A program made the translations under genes and the position numbers. This document shows positions 42,412 through 50,418 of a stretch of DNA of 64,000 nucleotides, one piece after another. Position 1 is the first letter of the stretch. Every line of letters begins with the position of its first letter. Under the pieces are notes generated by a model. It ran no database searches, was not told the origin of the DNA, and worked only from the letters and a program-made list of their open reading frames with translations. This stretch comes from a bacterium (GTDB lineage Bacteria > UBP14 > UBA6098 > 4484-93): contig JAGGUN010000037.1 in the NCBI GenBank assembly GCA_021158465.1, positions 91,156 through 155,155 of the forward strand, in the 5' to 3' direction.

Positions 42412-43902
42412 CTATTTTACAAACAGCAGTTTTCCCGTCTTTGAGTAAGGCCCCATATTGACCCTGTAAAGGTATATTCCTGTAGGCAGACCGTTGAACT
42501 CCACTATCACGCTGTTCTCTCCTGGTGTGATTCTATCCATATGGATTGTCCTTATCCTCTTGCCGCTTGCGCTATACAGTTCGATGTTTCCTGTAGCGGG
42601 TATGTTTCCGTTATGAATAAACCGGATTTTGGTCTTGGAGTTGAACGGGTTGGGGGAGTTTGGCAGGAGCAGGAGCATATTGTTAACCATACTCAGAAGA
42701 GCTTGCCGGACATAGAGTGTGTGTCCCGTTTCTACGGTATCTGCTCCGTCGCAGAAGCGGAAGAAGTATTCAAATGTCTCTTCCGGTGCTGGCACTTCTC
42801 TCTCAAACATTGCACCGTCGGAGAAATTATGATCTGTTGATGCCAAGTTGTAAACATTTTCTCCTATAACGAGCTGCCTGACGGTTGGAAAGTTGTTGTC
42901 AGCGTCGGTATATGTGATATAAAACCTGCAGGGGATTTCCTCTTCGTCCTTTGTTGGTAGGACATCGAACCCTCCGCCTGCGAGAGTGGGCGCTGTGTTT
43001 GAAAACGGTATGGATAGGTAGTGTGTCCTCGGGTAGAGCTTTGCAGGCAGTGTTGTGTCAACTGTAACCTGTTCACTCAGGGTTGCACTCACTGTATAGC
43101 CGCCGACATCAAGATATCCGAAGCTATTTGGCCAAGCGCCGAAATCAGGGTCGGAAGTGAGGTCCGACCAATGTCCTCTCATATAGAGATACTGTCCTGA
43201 GGTCTCGGCATCGATGTCACCTATATTTTCTACAGTGGATGGCGGGGTTATCTTGCTAATGCCAGTTGATAAAAATCCTGGTACATTCGCATAAACGAAT
43301 GCGTAGGCGCACTCTGTCTCCGACGCCGGATTGTGCACATACACCGCCCAGATATAAAACGGTCCAAATAGTCCACCGCTAAATTCCCAGTCTGTTGTTG
43401 CCTGCTTCATCGTGGCATACAGGTACTCATCGGAGTATGTATGCCATACCTCGAGTATATCTAATTTCTCTGGATAGCCGCTCACTCCGTCGCCTGACGG
43501 GTCATCTGCTGTCTGTACCTGAACATCGAAGGACGGAGTCCATGAGTCTGTTGTATTCTTCGGTGCTTCAGTTGCTATGTGACCTGATGTGGTTGTTACC
43601 TTGTGGTAGTAGTATACTGAGGATGAGAGGGTTGCGCTTCCCCAGTATGTGTTTTCCATCTCCAATATGGGTGAGAGTGGCACGGTTGTTCCCATTGGTC
43701 CAGATATACTGTTTCCGTATCTGAGCGTTGCAGACCCAATCGATACGGTGCTCTCCGGCTGTGCAACATCTATAAAGAAGGAGACTGCTCCATCTGTTCC
43801 CTGAGCTGAGTGTGTCGGATACAGAACAAGAGGTGGACTCTGACAGAAGGCTGTTCCTACCAATGTCAACAGAAATAAGAAGAGTGCTCCTATCCTTTTC
43901 AT
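42412..43902 (-). CDS. secreted protein with C-terminal type IX sorting domain
   Basis: A 496-residue protein with signal peptide MKRIGALFLFLLTLVGTAFC. The middle is strand-rich with Ig-like repeats and no enzyme motif I recognise. Segments such as DAPEETFEYFFRFCDGADTVETGH point to adhesin- or carbohydrate-binding-like folds only in a general way. The last 80 residues carry LLPNSPNPFNSKTKIRF, IELYSASGKRI and PTGIYLYRV, the FlgD-like/type IX C-terminal domain. Start ATG 43902 was chosen because GGAGGAG lies just upstream; a longer reading from 43995 runs into the promoter region. Confidence 0.85.
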   Translation of the reverse strand: MKRIGALFLFLLTLVGTAFCQSPPLVLYPTHSAQGTDGAVSFFIDVAQPESTVSIGSATLRYGNSISGPMGTTVPLSPILEMENTYWGSATLSSSVYYYHKVTTTSGHIATEAPKNTTDSWTPSFDVQVQTADDPSGDGVSGYPEKLDILEVWHTYSDEYLYATMKQATTDWEFSGGLFGPFYIWAVYVHNPASETECAYAFVYANVPGFLSTGISKITPPSTVENIGDIDAETSGQYLYMRGHWSDLTSDPDFGAWPNSFGYLDVGGYTVSATLSEQVTVDTTLPAKLYPRTHYLSIPFSNTAPTLAGGGFDVLPTKDEEEIPCRFYITYTDADNNFPTVRQLVIGENVYNLASTDHNFSDGAMFEREVPAPEETFEYFFRFCDGADTVETGHTLYVRQALLSMVNNMLLLLPNSPNPFNSKTKIRFIHNGNIPATGNIELYSASGKRIRTIHMDRITPGENSVIVEFNGLPTGIYLYRVNMGPYSKTGKLLFVK

Positions 43903-43940
43903 ATTCTCCTCCTTGGGTTTGGTGAATTTGTTAAATGATA

Positions 43941-43968
43941 AAGATAGTTTTTCTCTGCTCCAAGTCAA
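43941..43968 (-). promoter_or_regulatory. sigma70-like promoter
   Basis: On the minus strand TTGACT (43968-43963), a 16-base spacer and TATCTT (43946-43941) lie about 40 bases before the start at 43902. It is divergent from the promoter at 44004. Confidence 0.5.
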
Positions 43969-44003
43969 GTTTTTTAAAAAACAGGAGGAGCTCAATAAAG
44001 AAG

Positions 44004-44031
44004 TTGCGGTTTGGTGATTTTCTTTTATATT
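44004..44031 (+). promoter_or_regulatory. sigma70-like promoter
   Basis: TTGCGG (44004-44009), a 16-base spacer and TATATT (44026-44031) lie about 40 bases before ATG 44071, with GGAG in between. Confidence 0.45.
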
Positions 44032-44070
44032 GAAGTGGTGATTGGTGAAGTATAAGTGCTGGAGAGTAGT

Positions 44071-44592
44071 ATGAGAGACCTTTTTGAGCTACTTTCTTAC
44101 CATCTAAAGCGTTACCCTGAGATGGAGGTTCAGGATGTATATAAGCTCCTTTATCAGGGTGCGATTGGTGGAGCTCATATTCTTGATGATAGGTTTTCCG
44201 CTTTTGAGAGTTTCTTGCGGGAATTTGCAACATCTCCGTGCAGAGAGGAGGATGCGGTGATCTATGAGCCGGCTTCTCCGCTCCGGGATATCTTTAGGGT
44301 GCACATTGCCCCGTACAGGAATGCAGGTGGCGTTCCCTACATTCTTTGGAGGGAAATAGTGGAAAGTGCAAGAATTTTTCCTGAGAACAAGGGAAATCTT
44401 CTCTCCTGGTGGTCTGGTTTTCGAGAGTTGGTCAGGATGGGCAGATTGCCGTTTGATATAAAAGAGGTAGAGGAGTTTTCAGCTTACATCAGCAAGAAAG
44501 GCTTTCCTCCTGTTCATCATTCAGGAGTCTTCGTCGAAAAGTACAAGCCGTCTTACAGACTCATCTATTTTGAGTTTATCAAGGATTTGTGA
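44071..44592 (+). CDS. conserved hypothetical cytoplasmic protein
   Basis: A 173-residue soluble protein of unknown function. It has a pattern I have seen in scattered bacterial hypothetical proteins: RYPEMEVQDVYKLLYQGAIGGAHIL near the start, then FRVHIAPYRNAGG and, near the end, KKGFPPVHHSGVF with YRLIYFEF. The paired His in VHHS and the earlier His and Glu residues could form a metal site. There is no signal peptide or membrane helix. It stands alone between two secreted-protein genes on the opposite strand. ATG 44071 was preferred to GTG 44056 because GGAG fits it better. Confidence 0.72.
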   Translation: MRDLFELLSYHLKRYPEMEVQDVYKLLYQGAIGGAHILDDRFSAFESFLREFATSPCREEDAVIYEPASPLRDIFRVHIAPYRNAGGVPYILWREIVESARIFPENKGNLLSWWSGFRELVRMGRLPFDIKEVEEFSAYISKKGFPPVHHSGVFVEKYKPSYRLIYFEFIKDL

Positions 44593-44595
44593 ACC

Positions 44596-46395
44596 TCACC
44601 TCAGATATACTGCTTTGAAGTTTTTCTGGTCCGTATCTGTTCTGATGCGTATTAGGTATGTTCCGGTTGGTATGTTTTGGGTAGGTTTCCAAACGGTATG
44701 ATTTCTCGGTTTCTCTTCTAACCATACCCTCTCTCCAGTTATACTGAATATCTCGATGGAGATGATCTTCTCTTCCGTATAGACATTGAGTTGTGAGTTA
44801 AACGGGTTTGGGAATATCTTTATCCTGTTTTCGGTGGTTTTTTCTTCTATTCCCACCGGGGTTGCCCGGATGAGCATAACGGCATCCGAGACGACAACCT
44901 TTCCCGTTTCTGCTCCCTCATCTGTGACCGTTATGTAGTTCGTGCTGCCAGGGGCAAGTCTGTATCTGCCGAGATATACCCATCTTCTTCCGTTTATCGA
45001 CTGGTTAACATCCAGTGAATCTACCGCGCCATCGGCATAGTGTATTCTATATTTTGCGTTGCTTGCCCTGTTTGCTCCTGAGACATAGTAGGTATAAATG
45101 AGATATTCCCCCTCTTCTGGTATATATGGACACCAGGTGGTTGAATCTCCTTGGTATATTGTCGATGTCCAGTGGTAGTGGTCTTCGTATCCGCTTGAGC
45201 TCTCTGCCCAGCTTCCAAAAAGGGAGAACCCTGGGTCGAGGTCATCGATTATGATGGTATCTATGGGTGGTGCTGGACCGGTGCTGAATGAGTCCTGTAT
45301 TCCCTCCCAGAAATCCGCTCTTCCGCCATCGTATCCGGCAGCCCAGAACCCGACACCGAGAAGTCCTGCTCCGTTCACAAGCCCATATTTGTACGATAGG
45401 GAACGGGCATCATCGAACCATGTCTGGTGGTATGAGTTATAGACGAACCACGGTGATGATGAGTTTACATCCCAGATGTATCCGTAGGTGGCTGTATCCT
45501 CGAGGGCGCGATAATAGAGTACAACATCTCCTGTACCAGTCGTTGTAGCTCCACGTTCGGGTCCTGTGCAGGGCCAGTCAAAGCCGTAAGCTGGGCAACC
45601 AAGGATAAATTTGTTGTTCCTACCGGTTCTGGTGTATTCGCTCACCGTTCGGACAACATCATAGCTTTCTGTTGGGTCGTTGAACGGTGCCACAGGTCCT
45701 GTGGTTGATGCTCCTCCCCAGTGGTAATCGTATCCCATAATAAACAGGGCATCGGCGGCGTCCGCGAGATCAGGTAGCTTGTAACATCCCCGCCAATCGA
45801 TAGCGCCTATTGCAACTGACACCCAACCATCGGCGATATACGCTGTCAGTGAGTCTTTCAGCTCCTCAACCAGCAGGACAAGCGTTGTCGAATCGGCTCC
45901 TGTCGGCATCTCAAGATCTAGGTTCACACCATCTCCATTTCCATCGACGCAGAGCGAGACAATATTACGAACTAGGTTCGTCCTTGCTGAAGGAGAGGAA
46001 AGGAGTGCGTGCACATCGCTTCCGTCCCAGTCGAAGAGTGTGCAGACGAGGTCCACTTTCACATTGTGGGAGTGCGCCTCGGATATGAGTTCCTCCGGTG
46101 GCCACCCATGATTGTAGGATATGTCTCCGGACGAATTCACCGAGACGGAAAAGTAGGCGATGCGGCTCACCAGGTCCCAGCGCGGAAACATATATCCCCA
46201 GCCTGCGACCCAGTACGGATAGTAGAAATATGTTATCTTCTCGAGCTCGGTCCTTTCTGCTTTCACGGAGCGGACAGAAGGATACCCATCCGGGCGTGGT
46301 GGTGGGTTCTCATACTGGAGGTAATGTATCGACTGGCTCAAGAGAAGCCCGCAGGGAAGTAGTACAATCGATAGCCATAGGGCGACCCGTTTCAT
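44596..46395 (-). CDS. secreted GH18-like protein with C-terminal sorting domain
   Basis: A 599-residue protein with signal peptide MKRVALWLSIVLLPCGLLLS. About residues 55-360 have the glycoside hydrolase 18 fold pattern. A strand ends in DGVNLDLEMPTG (about 155-166), which keeps the catalytic Glu of the DxxDxDxE motif. YFSVSVNSSG, FIMGYDYHWGGAS and FWAAGYDGGRADFW also match. It probably cleaves a GlcNAc polymer such as peptidoglycan or chitin. A second strand-rich domain (about 390-510) resembles carbohydrate-binding modules. FPNPFNSQLNVYTEEK and PTGTYLIRIR close the protein as a type IX sorting domain. It follows the 1276-residue protein after a single base, so the two form an operon. Confidence 0.87.
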   Translation of the reverse strand: MKRVALWLSIVLLPCGLLLSQSIHYLQYENPPPRPDGYPSVRSVKAERTELEKITYFYYPYWVAGWGYMFPRWDLVSRIAYFSVSVNSSGDISYNHGWPPEELISEAHSHNVKVDLVCTLFDWDGSDVHALLSSPSARTNLVRNIVSLCVDGNGDGVNLDLEMPTGADSTTLVLLVEELKDSLTAYIADGWVSVAIGAIDWRGCYKLPDLADAADALFIMGYDYHWGGASTTGPVAPFNDPTESYDVVRTVSEYTRTGRNNKFILGCPAYGFDWPCTGPERGATTTGTGDVVLYYRALEDTATYGYIWDVNSSSPWFVYNSYHQTWFDDARSLSYKYGLVNGAGLLGVGFWAAGYDGGRADFWEGIQDSFSTGPAPPIDTIIIDDLDPGFSLFGSWAESSSGYEDHYHWTSTIYQGDSTTWCPYIPEEGEYLIYTYYVSGANRASNAKYRIHYADGAVDSLDVNQSINGRRWVYLGRYRLAPGSTNYITVTDEGAETGKVVVSDAVMLIRATPVGIEEKTTENRIKIFPNPFNSQLNVYTEEKIISIEIFSITGERVWLEEKPRNHTVWKPTQNIPTGTYLIRIRTDTDQKNFKAVYLR

Positions 46396-46396
46396 C

Positions 46397-49300
46397 TTAC
46401 TTGAGGAGGAGCATTCTCCTTGTCGCGCTGTAGTCTTCCGCTTTCATCTGGTAGAAATAGATGCCCGATGGAACAGGGGAACCGCTTTCGTCCTTACCGT
46501 CCCAGCTGACTGAGTGTTTGCCAGCAGGAACCGTCTCGGATATAACTGTTTTGACCCTTCTTCCGAGTATGTTGTAGACGCCAAGCTGGACGAACGCCTC
46601 TTTCGGTGTCTCGAATACGATTTCCGTCTTCAGGTTGAACGGGTTCGGTATGTTTTGCCCGAGCGAGAACCCCTTTGGTATACCAGACAGCTCCCATTTC
46701 AGAACTACCCTATCGGTTGCAGGGACAAACCTCTGAGAGCTCTTCATATCAACTGTCGTTATCCCATCGGAGATGCTCATTCCATCCTCTAACTCGTCAC
46801 TGTTCCAGCGGATTACGACCCCCGGCTCGGTTGGAAGTACCCAGCAGGATGTCTGCTTTACATCCCTTGAGAGGAACACTCCAGGTATGTTGCTTTCGAA
46901 CCCTTGTGATGTTTCACCTGGCACTGCTGGCGGGAGAGGTGTATCGAATCTGTCTATTCCATCGCTGGCTCTCGGATCGACCCCGAAAGAAAGTCTTGTT
47001 TCTCCAACGGTTATCGAGAACAGTCTTTCGGGCAACAGCAGGTTTTCTGTGGTGGTTGCCTTTGCCTCTGCATCTGTTCTGATTGTTAGCCTACCATCGC
47101 CTGAGGCGAGTAGCCAGTATCCATACCCGTTCAGCATCACAGAGGATATCTCGTAGGCGCGGGTCTCACAGTTGAATGAGTAAATGCTGGGTATTGCCAT
47201 TATCCCTTCGGGCTCGAATTCAAACGATGACACAGGAATCCCTGTCTCGGAGAATACTCCACCGATGAGGTTCCAGCCTCTGTGTATCGGTATTTCTATT
47301 TCTTGAACTTCCATTCCGGCCATATCTATCACGGAACTACCCTCGCTTAGCACCCAGTATCCCTTGCCAAGCTCAGCGTGTTCCTTCAGCTCGTATCCAC
47401 CAGTCTCAGGGTTGTACCAGTATCCGTTAGGTGTTGTGAGATTGGTAATCATATCTGCAATCCGTGTCGGAGTTGATGGTAGCACAGGGAACGAGATGAG
47501 GTTCCATCCTGGGCAAAGCTCTTCTGATGTGAACCTCTTGAGTTCGGGTCTGTCGTAGACTATCTCGACAAGTTCATTTAGCCCAAAGCGGTATTCTCTG
47601 TAAAGCTTCATATTGACCCCGCCGATGGTGGCAAGTCCTGGTGGCAGGAGCTCCGGTTCCCACTGGATTACACCATCCGGCTCGCCGACCGTCTGGAGAT
47701 ACCAGGTTATCGGCATCTCGTGAGAGTTCTGGATATCCCGTTGGAGCCTTCGAATGAGCGGGTACCGCGGGTCGAGGATGTCGAAGTATGCGTTCACCGT
47801 TCCCGGCACGGGTGGCAGTTGGACGACATCGAGTCCAGGGTCATACCCTTCTGACGCTCTGCTTGCCGCACCGAATGTAAGAACAGCCTCTGCCTGTCCA
47901 CTGCCTGAGCCTTGAATATGCAGGTCGACCATCCATTCTGGGGTTCCCCAGAGGACGGTGAAAAAGCCATCGACTGGCGCTCCGATAAGCCCACCGTCGT
48001 TGAAGCTTGTGCTGATGAAACGCAAACTTGTGAATGAACCATCTGCTGCCGTCGGATTGACGACGAAAACAATGTAGATAAGCACATTCTCCGAGCCCAC
48101 TGTGCTAGTGGTGGTATATGTCAGTGTAAGGCTACCTTCCGATACTTCGATGTTGGCGTCGTAGTCGCCGGCGTCCGATGCTGTTCCTTCGGTGGCAAGA
48201 CCAATAGGTATGAGAACATCAGGGTTGTAGCCTATGTCAAATTGATAAGTTGTTATCCTATATCCTGCCAGGTTTTCGGTGTATATCGGGATAAGGATCG
48301 TATCTCCCACATATCCGGATGTATCAGGTAAGGAGATATCGATAATATTTAAGGTAAAACTCCAGGTGGTAGGATTTTGGAGCGGGTTTGCGGGACAGTA
48401 CGCAGAGGGCATATCTTTTGCCTCGAGTAGTTCGCAGGTATATGTTTCACCATCCTCGCCTGTTATTCCTGCAACTGCAGGATGGAAGGTAAGTCTTCCC
48501 TCCTCGAATGTTAGAACGCTTCCATCCACGGTGAATGTATCCCCGTTGAAAACAAATATTATCGATGATGTGTCGACCTCCGTTAGGTTATCCGATATAT
48601 CGCAGTAAACATCCGGTAGGACAGTTGTTCCAAGGACTGTGCCGTCCGCTGGATAGAAGTTGTCGGCGACAGGACCGGACAGGTCGACGATGAACATCCC
48701 TGACACTGGTGCTACAAGTGCGCACCCAAGTGTATCGGCGAATGAGTTGAGCGAGTAGTAAACCGTATCACCATCCTCCCAGTTGGCGGATGGTGTGAAT
48801 CTCAGAGTGGAATCTCCAAGTTCGATCTCTGGGGATGTAAGGATGTATCTTTCCCCATTGACCTCGAAGTCGAACTCGAGTATATCAGGCTCGGCATAGT
48901 ATCTCAGTCTCATCTCTATATTCTGATCAGGGCAGGTGGTTCGCTCGCCGTATTCCGGTGTCAAGAGCTCTGCCTCTGGCCTGCCAGGTATTTCCGGGAC
49001 AAATATCGTTCCAGAGATTGTCATCGGCTCGATGTCAGGGGATGTTACCATAACATTTACCGTCAGGTCACCTATTACTTCACCGTTTGGTACAACCCTC
49101 CAGCCGGTAGAGCCTGTGCTTCTTGCTGGAATTGAATATGGAGAGACATGGTGTGTGGCGGTCTCACCAGGAGCAAGCTCCAGCCCTTCGGGTAGGAAGA
49201 TTGTTGCCTCGGTGCTGTCCATAGGTATCCAACTGGTGTTGGTAACAAGGACCGTTACCTCGAACTCCTCATACTCGCATCTCTCTATGGTAACACCTGG

Positions 49301-50227
49301 CGGAATGGCAAGCGATAACGCCCCCTCAGCAACTACATGTCCAAGACCATAGTATGTTGCAACGACCATAGTGTCCCCCGGTGCAAGAGTTCTCGGATAC
49401 CACCAGATAAGAACGGCGGAATCACCGTACGGGCTTGGTGGTACAGGATGATCCCATGCATCTATCCTATAGAAATCTGGCCAGCTCCCGACGGCAAATC
49501 TATCAGGTCGAACAGCATCGTAGGCGTCTAATATCCCCATCGCAATAAGCTGGTCAGGGTCACCGAGAGGAGGAGGACCAGCTGGGTCCTCATAGGCAAA
49601 CCAGAATGCGGGGATACTATCCGGTCCATAGAAATCCTCTGCAACACCAGAGTATCCAAATATCGTCCCGAGCGGTGCAGCATCGTTGTGGTTGATGTCC
49701 GTGTCCATCTCAAGGAGGACGCCTACATCGTGCGGAACATCATCGCGGTTCTCTATGTAATAATGAATAAAGATTGTTCCCGTTGTGTCCTCAGTATACA
49801 CAAGGTAAACAGGCATAACCGTCTGACGGCAGAAAACATTCCTCACTGTCCATCCGCCTGTTATCCTGTTCGAGTCCCCGGAGGCGGGAACGAGAACAAA
49901 AGGTTCTGTCACAGGCAGAAATCCTGTCCATGGAGAGCCAGGGGATGGTGGATTGTTGACATAAAGATAGCCGTCCACATTCAATGTAACCCAGGAACTC
50001 CAAGGGTAGGATGGATATGCGTAAAGAAGCATCCTTCCATCCGCTGTGCCGATGTTGAACTGACCATCCTCCGTGTCCAGCTGGATAGCGACATAGTCAT
50101 TGTTTGTGGAGATAATTACCTTCCCCTCATCATCTGGGGCAAGCGCCGCCTTTCTCGATGCATAACCTGAGGCAAATATAACCACCGGTATAAGGAGAAA
50201 TACGCCCAAAACTAATGTTTTCTTCAT
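46397..50227 (-). CDS. large secreted protein with cohesin domain and C-terminal sorting domain
   Basis: A 1276-residue protein with signal peptide MKKTLVLGVFLLIPVVIFAS. The N-terminal 300 residues contain strand-rich segments without an enzyme motif. Several Ig-like or invasin-like repeats follow (about 315-600). About residues 626-760 form a cohesin-type domain: SLPDTSGYVGDTILIPIYTEN in parts, a YQFDIGYNPDVL strand and YIVFVVNPTA. Then comes a region with two TPTRIADMITNL and WNLIGGVFS-type 'FCPGWNLISFP' repeats. IPNPFNLKTEIVF, LGVYNILGRRV and PSGIYFYQMKAEDYSATRRMLLLK, read in parts, make the type IX C-terminal domain. It is likely a surface or secreted scaffold. No dockerin partner was found in the window. 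Confidence 0.86.
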   Translation of the reverse strand: MKKTLVLGVFLLIPVVIFASGYASRKAALAPDDEGKVIISTNNDYVAIQLDTEDGQFNIGTADGRMLLYAYPSYPWSSWVTLNVDGYLYVNNPPSPGSPWTGFLPVTEPFVLVPASGDSNRITGGWTVRNVFCRQTVMPVYLVYTEDTTGTIFIHYYIENRDDVPHDVGVLLEMDTDINHNDAAPLGTIFGYSGVAEDFYGPDSIPAFWFAYEDPAGPPPLGDPDQLIAMGILDAYDAVRPDRFAVGSWPDFYRIDAWDHPVPPSPYGDSAVLIWWYPRTLAPGDTMVVATYYGLGHVVAEGALSLAIPPGVTIERCEYEEFEVTVLVTNTSWIPMDSTEATIFLPEGLELAPGETATHHVSPYSIPARSTGSTGWRVVPNGEVIGDLTVNVMVTSPDIEPMTISGTIFVPEIPGRPEAELLTPEYGERTTCPDQNIEMRLRYYAEPDILEFDFEVNGERYILTSPEIELGDSTLRFTPSANWEDGDTVYYSLNSFADTLGCALVAPVSGMFIVDLSGPVADNFYPADGTVLGTTVLPDVYCDISDNLTEVDTSSIIFVFNGDTFTVDGSVLTFEEGRLTFHPAVAGITGEDGETYTCELLEAKDMPSAYCPANPLQNPTTWSFTLNIIDISLPDTSGYVGDTILIPIYTENLAGYRITTYQFDIGYNPDVLIPIGLATEGTASDAGDYDANIEVSEGSLTLTYTTTSTVGSENVLIYIVFVVNPTAADGSFTSLRFISTSFNDGGLIGAPVDGFFTVLWGTPEWMVDLHIQGSGSGQAEAVLTFGAASRASEGYDPGLDVVQLPPVPGTVNAYFDILDPRYPLIRRLQRDIQNSHEMPITWYLQTVGEPDGVIQWEPELLPPGLATIGGVNMKLYREYRFGLNELVEIVYDRPELKRFTSEELCPGWNLISFPVLPSTPTRIADMITNLTTPNGYWYNPETGGYELKEHAELGKGYWVLSEGSSVIDMAGMEVQEIEIPIHRGWNLIGGVFSETGIPVSSFEFEPEGIMAIPSIYSFNCETRAYEISSVMLNGYGYWLLASGDGRLTIRTDAEAKATTTENLLLPERLFSITVGETRLSFGVDPRASDGIDRFDTPLPPAVPGETSQGFESNIPGVFLSRDVKQTSCWVLPTEPGVVIRWNSDELEDGMSISDGITTVDMKSSQRFVPATDRVVLKWELSGIPKGFSLGQNIPNPFNLKTEIVFETPKEAFVQLGVYNILGRRVKTVISETVPAGKHSVSWDGKDESGSPVPSGIYFYQMKAEDYSATRRMLLLK

Positions 50228-50284
50228 CTTTTCCCTCCCTGACTTGGGTTTGATCTATGCCCATAACTTGTAATTATCTGATAA

Positions 50285-50312
50285 AAAATATAAAAAAATA
50301 AAAAATAGTCAA
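50285..50312 (-). promoter_or_regulatory. sigma70-like promoter for the cohesin/GH18 operon
   Basis: On the minus strand TTGACT (50312-50307), a 16-base spacer and TATTTT (50290-50285) lie about 58 bases before the start at 50227. The -10 region is a long A/T tract, so its exact register is uncertain. Confidence 0.45.
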
Positions 50313-50318
50313 CAAGAA

Positions 50319-50341
50319 AAGCAAAAGCACAGATTTTGCTT
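50319..50341. repeat. 8-base inverted repeat between divergent promoters (possible operator)
   Basis: AAGCAAAA (50319-50326), a 7-base spacer and its exact complement TTTTGCTT (50334-50341) sit between the two divergent -35 boxes and touch the + strand TTGACA. A third copy of AAGCAAAA lies at 50389-50396, just before the ribosome site of the TonB-type receptor gene. It could be a regulator binding site for both operons. Confidence 0.5.
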
Positions 50342-50368
50342 GACATCGCTGGGGAAATCTATTAGTTA
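50340..50368 (+). promoter_or_regulatory. sigma70-like promoter for the TonB-receptor operon
   Basis: TTGACA (50340-50345), a 17-base spacer and TAGTTA (50363-50368) lie about 50 bases before ATG 50419, which has an AAAGGAGGAG ribosome site. Confidence 0.55.
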
Positions 50369-50418
50369 TTAACCCTTAAAGTTAAAAGAAGCAAAAGTAA
50401 TTAAAGGAGGAGTTTTAG

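Noticed and set aside
46397-50227. Cellulosome (cohesin-dockerin) system
   Set aside because: Only one cohesin-like domain is seen and no dockerin. The D-x-N-x-D-G loops at 50419 onward lack the paired 22-residue dockerin layout.
50281-50306. A/T-rich tract between divergent operons as a replication origin or attachment site
   Set aside because: No DnaA boxes or direct repeats were seen; it is better explained as a promoter -10 region.
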